Shown here: positions 44,520-52,966 of the stretch, piece after piece
Position numbering within the stretch: position 1 is the first letter of the stretch
Layout: each line of letters starts with the position of its first letter
Assembly: GCA_029262335.1 (NCBI GenBank)
Contig: JAJCZQ010000028.1
Coordinates: 1 to 64,000, forward strand
Reading direction: 5' to 3'
From: Deltaproteobacteria bacterium
Lineage (GTDB): Bacteria; Desulfobacterota_D; UBA1144; Nemesobacterales; JAJCZQ01
Length of the DNA stretch: 64,000 bases
The notes under the pieces: generated by a model
Told to the model about the DNA's origin: nothing
Databases searched by the model: none
What the model saw: the letters and a program-made list of their open reading frames with translations, nothing else
Position numbers and translations under genes: made by a program

Positions 44520-45104
44520 TCACTTTTTTTTTGCACAGTATACAAAACCTGGAGGCAGGTTACTCCAGACCGTGCGGGTTTTAGTTACATTTGGAAACAT
44601 GCCGTAGAGCTTTGATTTAAATCTTTGTGCGGTTGGGAAAGCAAGTCCATGAACATACGCAAGGGTTAATAGTTTTCCGCCTGGTTTTAAAACATCAAAA
44701 ATTGTATGGAGCAGTTTATCCTGAAGATCAGAACCAAATACGGCCCATGGCAATGCAGAAATTATACAGTCACATGAATCTTTACCATGCTTTTCAAGAT
44801 AAATCCGTGCATTTTCAGCGCTGTCATTATAAACAATCGCATCCGGGCAGCGTTCTTTTGTTGCCTCGACAAATTTTGGGTTAATTTCAAGCGCGAAGAA
44901 AACTGTATCACTTGAAATTTTATTAAGGATCTTTTCAGTAAATACACCGGTCCCCGGACCCAGTTCAATAACTGTGGTTACCTTTTCAAGCTGCGCAGTG
45001 TCAGTAATCAGGTCACTTATCTCCTCACACGAAGGAGCTATAGCGCCGGTTTTATGCGGATTAATTACAACCTGCTTAATATATTCAAATACACTAAACT
45101 TCAT
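44520..45104 (-). CDS. SAM-dependent methyltransferase, phospholipid/rRNA-adenine type
   Basis: This is a 194-residue class I methyltransferase. It starts with the T-G-A-I-A-P-S segment and has the SAM motif V-I-E-L-G-P-G-T-G-V-F-T, then L-E-I-N-P and S-A-L-P-W-A-V-F. V-W-S-N-L-P-P-G-F-V-Y lies at the C-terminus. These match PmtA-like phosphatidylethanolamine N-methyltransferases and similar proteins annotated as rRNA adenine methylases. The L-P-W motif in place of N-L-P-Y/F argues against a true KsgA/Erm enzyme. It lies 45 bp upstream of polA, possibly in the same transcript. Confidence 0.8.
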   Translation of the reverse strand: MKFSVFEYIKQVVINPHKTGAIAPSCEEISDLITDTAQLEKVTTVIELGPGTGVFTEKILNKISSDTVFFALEINPKFVEATKERCPDAIVYNDSAENARIYLEKHGKDSCDCIISALPWAVFGSDLQDKLLHTIFDVLKPGGKLLTLAYVHGLAFPTAQRFKSKLYGMFPNVTKTRTVWSNLPPGFVYCAKKK

Positions 45105-45217
45105 ATTATTAGTTCTTTTTTAATATCCCGGATAATTTGGTAAATTACGTTTATTTTAATTATATTTATTAATTTGTCCATTATTTATGAGTATTATATT
45201 TACTGAAAATAAGTTTA

Positions 45218-45252
45218 GGGAATTTGACTTTGCAATTCCCGTATGATAGAAA
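45218..45252 (+). promoter_or_regulatory. Predicted ffh operon promoter with an inverted repeat over the -35 box
   Basis: TTGACT (45224-45229) and TAGAAA (45247-45252) are 17 bp apart, which fits a sigma-70 promoter about 36 nt before the ffh ATG. A perfect 7 bp inverted repeat, GGGAATT (45218-45224) and AATTCCC (45234-45240), surrounds the -35 box, as an operator might. Both calls are by eye in A+T-rich DNA. Confidence 0.4.
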
Positions 45253-45294
45253 TCCAGTTCTTTTTTAAAAATAATTGTTATATTGTGGTAAAAA

Positions 45295-46629
45295 ATGTTT
45301 GAAGGTATATCAGAAAAACTAAATACAACTTTAAAGAAAATCCGTGGATACGGAAAGCTCAGCGAAGAAAATATAGAGGAATCACTGAGAGAGGTAAGAC
45401 TGAGCCTTCTCGAAGCAGATGTTAACTTTAAAGTAGTCCGCGATTTTATAGCATCGGTAAAGGAACGTGCCCTCGGAGCCGAAGTAGCGGAGAGTCTTTC
45501 TCCCGGGCAGCAGTTTGTAAAAATTGTTCATGAAGAGCTGATTAATGTACTGGGCGAAAAATCTTCCGAGCTTGATCTAAATGCCGCTCCACCTGTTATA
45601 ATTATGCTTGTAGGCCTTCAGGGCTCAGGTAAAACAACCTCTTCTTCAAAACTCGCCACTTACTTAGTTAAAAATCTTAAAAGAAAACCGTTACTTGTAC
45701 CTGCAGACATATACAGGCCTGCTGCAATTGAACAGTTAAAAGTACTCGGTGAAAGCATAGATGTTCCGGTATATGATACCCAGCAGGGTTCAGATCCCGT
45801 GGATATTTGCAATGATGCCAAAAAACACGCTGAACTAAACGGATATGACACCGTAATAATCGATACAGCGGGAAGGCTGCATATAGACCAGGAGTTGATG
45901 GATGAACTTATATCCATCAAGAATTCTCTTAGTCCGCAGGAGATACTGCTTGTAGCTGATGCCATGACCGGACAGGATGCAGTAAATGTTTCGGAAAATT
46001 TTAATGAAGCACTGGATATTAATGGCGTAGTACTAACCAAAATGGATGGTGACGCCAGGGGCGGTGCGGCCCTTTCCATTAAAGCAGTAACGGGCAAACC
46101 AATTAAGTTCTTTGGTACCGGCGAGAAGCTTGATGCTCTTGAGGTATTTCATCCGGACAGAATCGCTTCAAGAATACTCGGTATGGGCGACGTACTTACC
46201 CTTATAGAGAAAGCACAGGACGTTTTTGAAGAGAAGCAGGCTGAGAAAATGGCCAAAAAAATCATCAAGAAGCAGTTCTCTCTTGAAGATTTCAAGGAAT
46301 CTATTATTGCAATGAACAAACTCGGCCCCCTCGAAAATGTTACCGATATGATTCCCGGAATGAAAAATGTATCAAAAAATGCAAAAGCTATGCAGCTTGC
46401 TGAAAGTGAACTGAAAAAGTCCATAGCAATTATTAATTCCATGACTCCCAGGGAACGAAGAAACCATGCACTTCTTAACGGCAGCAGAAGAAAACGGATT
46501 GCAAAGGGAAGCGGCACAAGGGTGGAAGATGTGAACAAAATGATTAAGAACTTCATGCAGATGCAGAAAATGATGAAGAATATGGGCAAAATGGGTAAAT
46601 TAGCAAATAAAATGATGAAATATATGTAG
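45295..46629 (+). CDS. ffh: Signal recognition particle protein
   Basis: Ffh binds 4.5S RNA and signal sequences and targets ribosomes to the membrane. The 444-residue protein has the N domain, the GTPase G domain with G-L-Q-G-S-G-K-T-T near residue 107, D-T-A-G-R near 191, and T-K-M-D-G-D-A-R-G-G. The C-terminal M domain is rich in Met, ending M-M-K-Y-M, and includes the S-G-T/S-G-R-like R-I-A-K-G-S-G-T RNA-binding loop. It starts the ffh-rpsP-khpA-rimM-trmD-rplS run. Confidence 0.98.
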   Translation: MFEGISEKLNTTLKKIRGYGKLSEENIEESLREVRLSLLEADVNFKVVRDFIASVKERALGAEVAESLSPGQQFVKIVHEELINVLGEKSSELDLNAAPPVIIMLVGLQGSGKTTSSSKLATYLVKNLKRKPLLVPADIYRPAAIEQLKVLGESIDVPVYDTQQGSDPVDICNDAKKHAELNGYDTVIIDTAGRLHIDQELMDELISIKNSLSPQEILLVADAMTGQDAVNVSENFNEALDINGVVLTKMDGDARGGAALSIKAVTGKPIKFFGTGEKLDALEVFHPDRIASRILGMGDVLTLIEKAQDVFEEKQAEKMAKKIIKKQFSLEDFKESIIAMNKLGPLENVTDMIPGMKNVSKNAKAMQLAESELKKSIAIINSMTPRERRNHALLNGSRRKRIAKGSGTRVEDVNKMIKNFMQMQKMMKNMGKMGKLANKMMKYM

Positions 46630-46682
46630 AAAAAATAATTATATAGTATAGGATGTTTAAATAGACAGGAGGTAGTTAGAAT

Positions 46683-46916
46683 TTGGTTAAAATAAGACTT
46701 ATGAGATTGGGAGCAAAGAAAAAGCCGTTCTACAGGATTGTAGCAGCGGATGTTCGTGCACCAAGAGACGGAAAGTTCCTTGAAATATTAGGGTATTATG
46801 ATCCTACAAAAGATCCGCATGTATTGAAAGTAGATGAGGATAAAGTAAAAAACTGGTTGGGTAATGGCGCACAGCCTACTAACAGGGTGAAAAAACTAAT
46901 ACCTAATTTAATGTAA
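46683..46916 (+). CDS. rpsP: 30S ribosomal protein S16
   Basis: The protein is 77 residues, slightly short but complete for S16. The conserved start [17 protein letters not shown] and the E-I-L-G-Y-Y-D-P motif are present. The start codon is TTG at 46683 with a strong AGGAGGT eight or more bases upstream; no ATG fits. Confidence 0.97.
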   Translation: MVKIRLMRLGAKKKPFYRIVAADVRAPRDGKFLEILGYYDPTKDPHVLKVDEDKVKNWLGNGAQPTNRVKKLIPNLM

Positions 46917-46980
46917 TTAGGTGGTAAACTACTTTATATATTGATTTCTCAGCAGCTTCTATAATTAGGAGGTAAAGAAA

Positions 46981-47220
46981 TTGGAAAACCTTTCGGAGTT
47001 GATAACTACCTTAGCTAAAGCACTTGTTGATTTCCCGGACCAGGTCAAAGTAACAGAGGTCTCCGGTGAGCAAACTGCCGTTTTTGAACTTCATGTTGCA
47101 CATGAGGATCTTGGTAAGATAATCGGGAAACAGGGAAAAACTGCAAGGGCAATACGTACTATCCTTAGCGCTTCAGCTGCTAAATTAAAAAAGAGGGTTG
47201 TACTGGAAATTATTGAGTAA
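46981..47220 (+). CDS. khpA: KH-domain RNA-binding protein KhpA-like
   Basis: This 79-residue protein is a single KH domain. The RNA-binding [14 protein letters not shown] loop lies near residues 42-55. It is encoded between rpsP and rimM, the usual place for this family. KhpA with KhpB binds RNA and affects cell division or length in some Gram-positives. The start is TTG with AGGAGGT upstream. Confidence 0.95.
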   Translation: MENLSELITTLAKALVDFPDQVKVTEVSGEQTAVFELHVAHEDLGKIIGKQGKTARAIRTILSASAAKLKKRVVLEIIE

Positions 47221-47223
47221 TAA

Positions 47224-47727
47224 ATGGATCTCATCGCTTATGGCAAAGTCATTAAGCCACATGGACTTTCGGGTGAGGTAAAAGTTCTACCATTCAGCGG
47301 TGAATTCAGCAGTTTCAAAAATTTTAGCACTTTATATATTTCCCAGGAAATAAAGAACCCCCCTAAATTTGAAATATCCCGCAGTAGAAACCAGACAAAC
47401 CATATTATTGTTAAGCTTCAGGGTATAGACTCTATTGAAGATGCCCAGCGGCTTAAGGGTTTAACGGTTTTTATTAACAAAGAGGAACTACCCGAAAAAG
47501 AAGAGGATGAATATTACTGGTTTGAACTGATAGGTATGGATGTATTTGATATGGATGGCAAACAAATTGGTAAAGTTAAGGACATCATTGATAATACTGC
47601 ACAGCCATTACTTGTAATTAAGAACAACTCTGATGAATATCTTGTTCCTCTTGTCGAAAAATTTGTTGAAGATATAGACCTTACAAACTCTAAAATTGTT
47701 ATAAACCCCATTGAAGGTTTAATCTGA
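47224..47727 (+). CDS. rimM: Ribosome maturation factor RimM
   Basis: RimM helps assemble the 30S head and binds S19. The 167-residue protein shows G-K-V-I-K-P-H-G-L-S-G-E-V-K-V near its start, then L-K-G-L-T-V-F-I and D-E-Y-Y-W-F-E-L-I-G-M-D at the junction with the PRC-barrel domain. V-P-L-V-E-K-F-V lies near the end. It starts 3 bp after khpA and ends 17 bp before trmD. Confidence 0.96.
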   Translation: MDLIAYGKVIKPHGLSGEVKVLPFSGEFSSFKNFSTLYISQEIKNPPKFEISRSRNQTNHIIVKLQGIDSIEDAQRLKGLTVFINKEELPEKEEDEYYWFELIGMDVFDMDGKQIGKVKDIIDNTAQPLLVIKNNSDEYLVPLVEKFVEDIDLTNSKIVINPIEGLI

Positions 47728-47744
47728 TTAATTCAAAAACTAAA

Positions 47745-49043
47745 ATGCAATACGATATTATTACAATTTTTCCTGAATTCTTTGAATCTGTATTGTCCTA
47801 TGGGGTTATTAGCAGAGCCATAGACAACAAAACCATTGCTGTAAACCTGCATGACCTCAGAAAATATACCGAAGACAAACACAAGTCAGTAGATGATAAG
47901 CCCTACGGTGGTGGAAGCGGTATGCTAATGATGCCGGAACCTATATCAAAGGCAATTGAAGATGTAAAAGACTCAAAGAAAAAATCAATTGTAGTTTACA
48001 CTTCGCCAACCGGGGAAAAATTAAACGATAAAACAGTAAATGAACTAAGTGAATATGAGCAGGTTGTAATTCTTTGCGGCAGGTATGAAGGAATAGATGA
48101 AAGAATAAAAGAACTCTATGTAGACAGGGAAATTTCAATCGGTGATTTCGTGTTATCGGGCGGTGAACATGCCGCCGGAATTATAGTTGACTCCGTTTCA
48201 AGGAATATCAAAGGAGTACTTGGAAATGAATCATCTGCGGCAGACGACTCTTTTAAGAACGGACTTCTTGAACACCCCCAATACACAAGGCCTGAAATAT
48301 TCAAAAACATTGAAGTACCGCCTGTTCTTCTTTCGGGACACCACAAAGAAGTAGATAAATGGAGAAAGAGGGAAAGTATCAAAAAAACCTTTGAAAATAT
48401 GGAAGAAATACTGGACGGTTCCAGCCTTGATAAAGAAGAATATGAATACCTCGGCAAGCTGCAGGAAGAGTATTCAAAAAATTTCAAAGTATATATTGCA
48501 TTAATCCATTATCCTGTTTACAATAAAGACCTCAAAAAAATTGTAACGGCTTTTACAAACCTTGATGCGCATGATATTGCCAGGGCGGGAAAAACATACG
48601 GAGTTAAAAAACTCTACCTTGTAAATCCTGTTTCTGACCAGAGAGAGCTTGTAAAAAGGGTCATAGATCACTGGACTATTGGCCCGGGCGTTAACTTTAA
48701 TCCGTCTCGCAAAGAAGCCCTTGAGATTGTGGAAGTTAACGAAAGTATTGAAGAAATAGTTAATGATATAGAAATAATTGAAAAGATAAGGCCAAAAGTT
48801 GTCGTAACAGATGCAAGAATTAAAAGTGAGATGGTGGGCTATAATAAATTAAGAGAAAAAATATTTAATGACGACATACCTTTTCTAATATTATTCGGTA
48901 CAGGATGGGGTTTAATAGAGGAAGTAATTAATTCTGCAGACTATATACTTAAACCGATTAAAGGGTATAATGACTTCAACCATTTATCGGTCAGAAGTGC
49001 CGCAGCAATAATTTTAGACAGATTATTGTCGTCTAAGATTTGA
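47745..49043 (+). CDS. trmD: tRNA (guanine37-N1)-methyltransferase fused to a Tm1570-like SPOUT methyltransferase
   Basis: TrmD makes m1G37 in tRNA. Residues 1 to about 240 are a complete TrmD with I-F-P-E-F-F, Y-G-G-G-S-G-M, and C-G-R-Y-E-G-I-D-E-R. I-G-D-F-V-L-S-G-G-E and the tRNA-contacting C-terminal helices with H-P-Q-Y-T-R-P follow. From about residue 247 a second domain of about 185 residues starts V-Y-I-A-L-I-H-Y-P-V-Y-N and contains R-A-G-K-T-Y-G-V, L-F-G-T-G-W-G-L and N-H-L-S-V-R-S-A-A. It resembles the stand-alone SPOUT protein Tm1570, encoded next to trmD in Thermotoga. Both domains should carry a trefoil knot. The second domain's RNA target is unknown. Confidence 0.93.
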   Translation: MQYDIITIFPEFFESVLSYGVISRAIDNKTIAVNLHDLRKYTEDKHKSVDDKPYGGGSGMLMMPEPISKAIEDVKDSKKKSIVVYTSPTGEKLNDKTVNELSEYEQVVILCGRYEGIDERIKELYVDREISIGDFVLSGGEHAAGIIVDSVSRNIKGVLGNESSAADDSFKNGLLEHPQYTRPEIFKNIEVPPVLLSGHHKEVDKWRKRESIKKTFENMEEILDGSSLDKEEYEYLGKLQEEYSKNFKVYIALIHYPVYNKDLKKIVTAFTNLDAHDIARAGKTYGVKKLYLVNPVSDQRELVKRVIDHWTIGPGVNFNPSRKEALEIVEVNESIEEIVNDIEIIEKIRPKVVVTDARIKSEMVGYNKLREKIFNDDIPFLILFGTGWGLIEEVINSADYILKPIKGYNDFNHLSVRSAAAIILDRLLSSKI

Positions 49044-49061
49044 TTTTGAAGGAGATTTACA

Positions 49062-49406
49062 ATGAATGTAATAACTGAATTTGAAAAAACACAACTAAGA
49101 ACAGACCTACCCGATTTCAGGGCTGGTGACACTGTTGCCGTACATTATAACATTAAAGAAGGCGACAGAAGAAGAAACCAGATCTTTGAAGGCGTAGTAA
49201 TTGCCAAAAAAGGCGGAGGATTCAAAGAAACATTTACAGTTAGAAAGGTTTCTTTTGGAATAGGAGTTGAAAGGATATTCCCCGTACATTCACCACTTAT
49301 TAATAAGATCGAAGTAAAAAGGAAAGGTAAAGTAAGAAGAGCCAAACTTTACTACCTTAGAGGTCTTTCCAAGAAAGCCAGCAGAATTAAAGAAAGAACC
49401 AAATAG
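49062..49406 (+). CDS. rplS: 50S ribosomal protein L19
   Basis: The protein is 114 residues, normal for L19. [34 protein letters not shown] and [13 protein letters not shown] are the family landmarks. GGAGAT precedes the ATG. It ends the ffh operon, 2 bp from the convergent CDP-alcohol transferase stop codon. Confidence 0.98.
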   Translation: MNVITEFEKTQLRTDLPDFRAGDTVAVHYNIKEGDRRRNQIFEGVVIAKKGGGFKETFTVRKVSFGIGVERIFPVHSPLINKIEVKRKGKVRRAKLYYLRGLSKKASRIKERTK

Positions 49407-49408
49407 AT

Positions 49409-50110
49409 TTACTTGGTTTTTTCTTCTCTTGTTTTCAATTCCCCAAGCACATGGGACATTCTCTGAATGCATGTATAAGCTGAAAATACCAGGAGTATTA
49501 TCAGGGAAGTTTTAAGCAGGTAGTCCTTACCTGCAAATCCGAAGTAAACTGTGAGTAAATTCCCAAAGTAGTTAAAAATAGCCAGCACACCAAGATATAC
49601 TACCCTTTCGGTACGCTGCATTATTCCCACTTCGCAATTAATCTTAAGCGCACCTGCCCTTGCCCTTGTATAACTCACCATTGTTGTGGTACTCAGTATC
49701 AAAAAAATAATATAAATAAAATAGGTATCTCTGAAATAACTTAATAAACCAAGATAAATAAATGCCTCTGAAAACCTGTCGAGACAGGAATCAAAAAAAG
49801 CACCATGTGCCGAATTTAGTCCCTGCGCCCTTGCAACCCTGCCGTCAAATATATCAAATGTGGAACCGGCAAGAATCAGTACACCGCCCAGGAAGATCCA
49901 GCCAAGATGGAAGAAATAGCCGCTTATAACTGATACTATCAATGAGGTAATTGTTAATACGTTTGGATGGTATTTATGGTCAACCAGATAGTTTTCCATC
50001 GGCCTTACGAGCAGCAGCCACCATTCCTTGAATCCTCCGCCAAGGAGTTTTGTAGCTTCCGGGGGTTTGCCGTCTTTTGCCCTGTCTGAAATCTCATCAA
50101 TTCGATGCAT
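49409..50110 (-). CDS. CDP-alcohol phosphatidyltransferase
   Basis: This family transfers a phosphatidyl group from CDP-diacylglycerol to an alcohol at the inner membrane. The full metal and substrate motif D-G-x2-A-R-x8-G-x3-D-x3-D is visible as D-G-R-V-A-R ... G-A-F-F-D-S-C-L-D near residues 90-112. The 233-residue protein has about five or six hydrophobic helices. Archaetidyl-, phosphatidylglycerol-phosphate- or inositol-phosphate-type products are possible; the acceptor is not fixed by the motif. It is the last gene of the tol-argS run, 49 bp after the SPOR protein. Confidence 0.92.
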   Translation of the reverse strand: MHRIDEISDRAKDGKPPEATKLLGGGFKEWWLLLVRPMENYLVDHKYHPNVLTITSLIVSVISGYFFHLGWIFLGGVLILAGSTFDIFDGRVARAQGLNSAHGAFFDSCLDRFSEAFIYLGLLSYFRDTYFIYIIFLILSTTTMVSYTRARAGALKINCEVGIMQRTERVVYLGVLAIFNYFGNLLTVYFGFAGKDYLLKTSLIILLVFSAYTCIQRMSHVLGELKTREEKTK

Positions 50111-50159
50111 AATAGTATAATCCTGAATTTTTTATTTATTTCAACGCGGTATTAAATAC

Positions 50160-52250
50160 TTAGTCTTCAGTTGTTACAAAAAAGGAATTTATATGATAAT
50201 TAGTCAAATTTAAACTGCTCTTATATGCCTCTGCTTCGTTTCTTGAAGAGAAACCGCCCTTTCTCACCCTATACCAGTAACCCTTTCCCGGGACTTTAAA
50301 TCTTTTATAGTAGACATCATAACCACTGCTATTCAACTTTCCAACAAGCTCGGCTGCTTCACTTTTCTTTTTAAATGAAGCAAGCTGGATTGCAAATTTA
50401 CCTCTGGCAGCAGGTGTTGTAACTTTCGGTTTAAGGGTCTCTTTTTTATTAAGTGAGACATACTGTTCCTCTTTGATCTGCTCTTCTGCTTTTCCCTTTA
50501 ATTCTGTATCGGTAGTATTTTGTTTATTTTTATCCTTGTATTGATATGACCCGTTTTTGGTATTTAGCGAACTAAGATCATTAATTTTTTTATATTTCTT
50601 ATTGTCTGTATTTGATGATGCTGTTTTTGTGACGGTTTTAGGTGTTTCCTTTTTATTTATATTCTGCTCTGCTGCTTTTTGCTCCGGTTTTTTTGAAACA
50701 GGTTTCGGTTTTACCACTTTATCATTCATTTTACTGCTGTAGACATCTGGATTTTGAGTTGGTTTTGTTTTGGTCTTTTTTGGGGTAACATTGGCATCTG
50801 GCGTTGCTTTTTGAACAGGTTTTGAAGCCTTAACCTTCTCTTTATTACTCTCTTTCTTTACAGATATCTGCACAGAAGGTTTTGGTACAGCTGTTTTTGG
50901 TGGTATTGGTTTTGCTTCGATTTTTGCAACAGTTGTAACCGGCTTCACTTCTTTTTTGACGTTGACTGATTTGACCGGAGACTCAGGTTTTTTAGAGACC
51001 TCTTTTATTTTCGGACTATCTTTTGCTGCAGGTTTTTCAGATGTTTTAGTATCCCCAGTTTCTAGTGGGGTAAAAGGGGAATTAAACTGCTTATCGAGTA
51101 AAGGTTTTACATCTTTTATATCTGCATAACCTGAATTATTATTAGCACTTATTACAGGCTTAGTTTTTTCTGTAGCCTTTGCTATAGGTTTGTTTTCAAT
51201 TTTGGTTTTATCAGCTTGTTTATCTGAAAACTGTTTAAGGCTCTCAAGTTCATTATTATTGGGTTCTTTAACTTCGGCGGCACCTGTGTATTTTTCCAGA
51301 TCTTTTGGATCAAGCTCAAGTGGCTTACTAAGGTCATTAATTGATGGTGCCAGTGCAGGTTCTTCAGTTGCAGTAATTTTTCTTTTAATCGGTACCGGAC
51401 TCTTTTCATCCTGGCTTGTTTTCCCAAGGTCAGGATTATATTCAAGGTCAATTTTACCAAACTGTTCTTCACTCTCAATTAATACTCCCTGTGAGCCTCC
51501 CATAGGACCGGCTGTATTTGTACCGTCTTTCCGTGTTACCAAAGCGGGATTATCACGTCCCACTTTTACAACATAGAGCACGGTAAAAGGGGTTTTAAAT
51601 TCGGTGGCCCCTTCTCTTAACGACAAAACTTTTGGGCCCTGAACACCGTCGGGGATTAAAAACACGAGCTGCCTGGTAGATTCCGAGAGTAAGGTTACAG
51701 GCCTGCCGTTTATGCTTATGAAGCTGTTTTGAAAATCTCCGTCAAATGGGCCATTTACAACTGCCGGCATACCCGCCCTGGATGTAACAGGGGTCCTGAA
51801 ATTACCGGCCCCTCCGGGATTATTGGGCAAAGGACTCCTCTTTGTAAGCCGTACGGGGAAAAAAGCCCTGTTTAATATTCTGGACTGTTTATCCTGCAAT
51901 GAAATACTCAGGACTCCTGTAGGTAAATTAACAGGTATTTGAATTATAAAATTATTACCGTTTAAAGGAACAATCCGGCTTTCTGCAACAAGATTATATT
52001 TAGAAGTAAGCTGGCCTATACTGCTCTGTGGTGTATTACCCTTTAGAATCAGAGTCCCTGACACAGATTCTGCTACTGTCATATCAGAGGGGAGGTATAC
52101 TGTAAGGACCCCTTCCGGGATAACAAAATCAGTTGTATTTAGTCCGCTTCCTGTTTTCACTTTACTCAATACGGCGTCTTGAGAGTAAACCGAATCAGCA
52201 ATGGCGAAAGTAAAAATAATTAATATTGAGTATAAAAATGTTTTGTACAT
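50160..52250 (-). CDS. Large exported protein with C-terminal SPOR domain
   Basis: This 696-residue protein has a signal peptide (cleavage near Y-S-Q, about residue 24) and a beta-rich N-terminal part up to about residue 235. A long Lys/Pro/Thr-rich disordered linker follows (about 250-610). The C-terminal SPOR domain (about 616-696) begins G-K-F-A-I-Q-L-A-S-F and contains W-Y-R-V-R-K-G-G-F. SPOR domains bind glycan strands lacking stem peptides at the septum. The linker probably spans the periplasm or wall. It starts 9 bp after a second SPOR gene. The function of the N-terminal part is unknown. Confidence 0.85.
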   Translation of the reverse strand: MYKTFLYSILIIFTFAIADSVYSQDAVLSKVKTGSGLNTTDFVIPEGVLTVYLPSDMTVAESVSGTLILKGNTPQSSIGQLTSKYNLVAESRIVPLNGNNFIIQIPVNLPTGVLSISLQDKQSRILNRAFFPVRLTKRSPLPNNPGGAGNFRTPVTSRAGMPAVVNGPFDGDFQNSFISINGRPVTLLSESTRQLVFLIPDGVQGPKVLSLREGATEFKTPFTVLYVVKVGRDNPALVTRKDGTNTAGPMGGSQGVLIESEEQFGKIDLEYNPDLGKTSQDEKSPVPIKRKITATEEPALAPSINDLSKPLELDPKDLEKYTGAAEVKEPNNNELESLKQFSDKQADKTKIENKPIAKATEKTKPVISANNNSGYADIKDVKPLLDKQFNSPFTPLETGDTKTSEKPAAKDSPKIKEVSKKPESPVKSVNVKKEVKPVTTVAKIEAKPIPPKTAVPKPSVQISVKKESNKEKVKASKPVQKATPDANVTPKKTKTKPTQNPDVYSSKMNDKVVKPKPVSKKPEQKAAEQNINKKETPKTVTKTASSNTDNKKYKKINDLSSLNTKNGSYQYKDKNKQNTTDTELKGKAEEQIKEEQYVSLNKKETLKPKVTTPAARGKFAIQLASFKKKSEAAELVGKLNSSGYDVYYKRFKVPGKGYWYRVRKGGFSSRNEAEAYKSSLNLTNYHINSFFVTTED

Positions 52251-52259
52251 TATTTGTCC

Positions 52260-52964
52260 TTACTTATTTAATGTAACCTGAGTATATTCAAGTTTCTCAA
52301 TATTTTTTAATTGCTCGGCATAAGCAACAGCTTTATCCTTGGACTGAAATGTACCTACCCTTACCCTGTACCATGTACCTTTCTTTGGAATTGCAGCCTT
52401 TATTACAAAGCATGGGTACCCTTTTGATAAAAGTTTTTTCTCCAGTGTATATGCAGCATCAATATTTTGAAATGACCCCAGCTGTACGGTGTATTTACCA
52501 CCCTGGTCCGTAACAGGAAAATCAGGCTTGCTGTAATCAAGCTTTGCTACGTACTTGTCTTCCTTTACTGGTGCAGCTTTTACGGGTTCTTTGGATATTT
52601 TTGGCTCTTTCTTCTTTTCCGGTTGAACAGTTTTCGTTTCAACGGTTTTTTTAGCTGGTTTGTTTTCAACTACTTTCTTTTTAACCGGTTCCGTTTTTTT
52701 TTCTTTAACCCCAACTTCTTTTTTTACTGTTTTTTTGACAGGTACTTTATCCGGTTTCTTTTCTTCTTTTTTCTTAACAATGGTTACCGGGGAACTTTCG
52801 GGCGGCTTGTCATTTTTTTCTTTTTTTGTTATATGAAACAGGTCCTCGGTATCGAGCCCTTTTCCGACTATAACACCAAGTGCAAATACCAAAAAGAAAA
52901 GTACAATAAAACCCGAGAAGAACATAAATGTCTGAAATCCTCCGGGTTGATTTTTATCTTTCAT
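52260..52964 (-). CDS. Single-pass membrane protein with C-terminal SPOR domain
   Basis: This is a 234-residue bitopic protein. A short cytoplasmic N-terminus precedes one helix (about residues 13-33, F-M-F-F-S-G-F-I-V-L-F-F). A Lys/Glu/Pro-rich linker follows (about 40-150), then a SPOR domain (about 155-234) with Y-T-V-Q-L-G-S-F and W-Y-R-V-R-V-G-T-F. The layout is like FtsN or DedD. It starts 2 bp after argS, in the position where many Proteobacteria place an argS-linked SPOR gene. Confidence 0.92.
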   Translation of the reverse strand: MKDKNQPGGFQTFMFFSGFIVLFFLVFALGVIVGKGLDTEDLFHITKKEKNDKPPESSPVTIVKKKEEKKPDKVPVKKTVKKEVGVKEKKTEPVKKKVVENKPAKKTVETKTVQPEKKKEPKISKEPVKAAPVKEDKYVAKLDYSKPDFPVTDQGGKYTVQLGSFQNIDAAYTLEKKLLSKGYPCFVIKAAIPKKGTWYRVRVGTFQSKDKAVAYAEQLKNIEKLEYTQVTLNK

Positions 52965-52966
52965 TT

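Noticed and set aside
49391-49425. Possible AACCAA/TTGGTT hairpin with T-run at the rplS/CDP-transferase junction
   Set aside because: The firm stem is only 6 bp and A+T-rich, overlapping both stop codons; too weak to list as a terminator.
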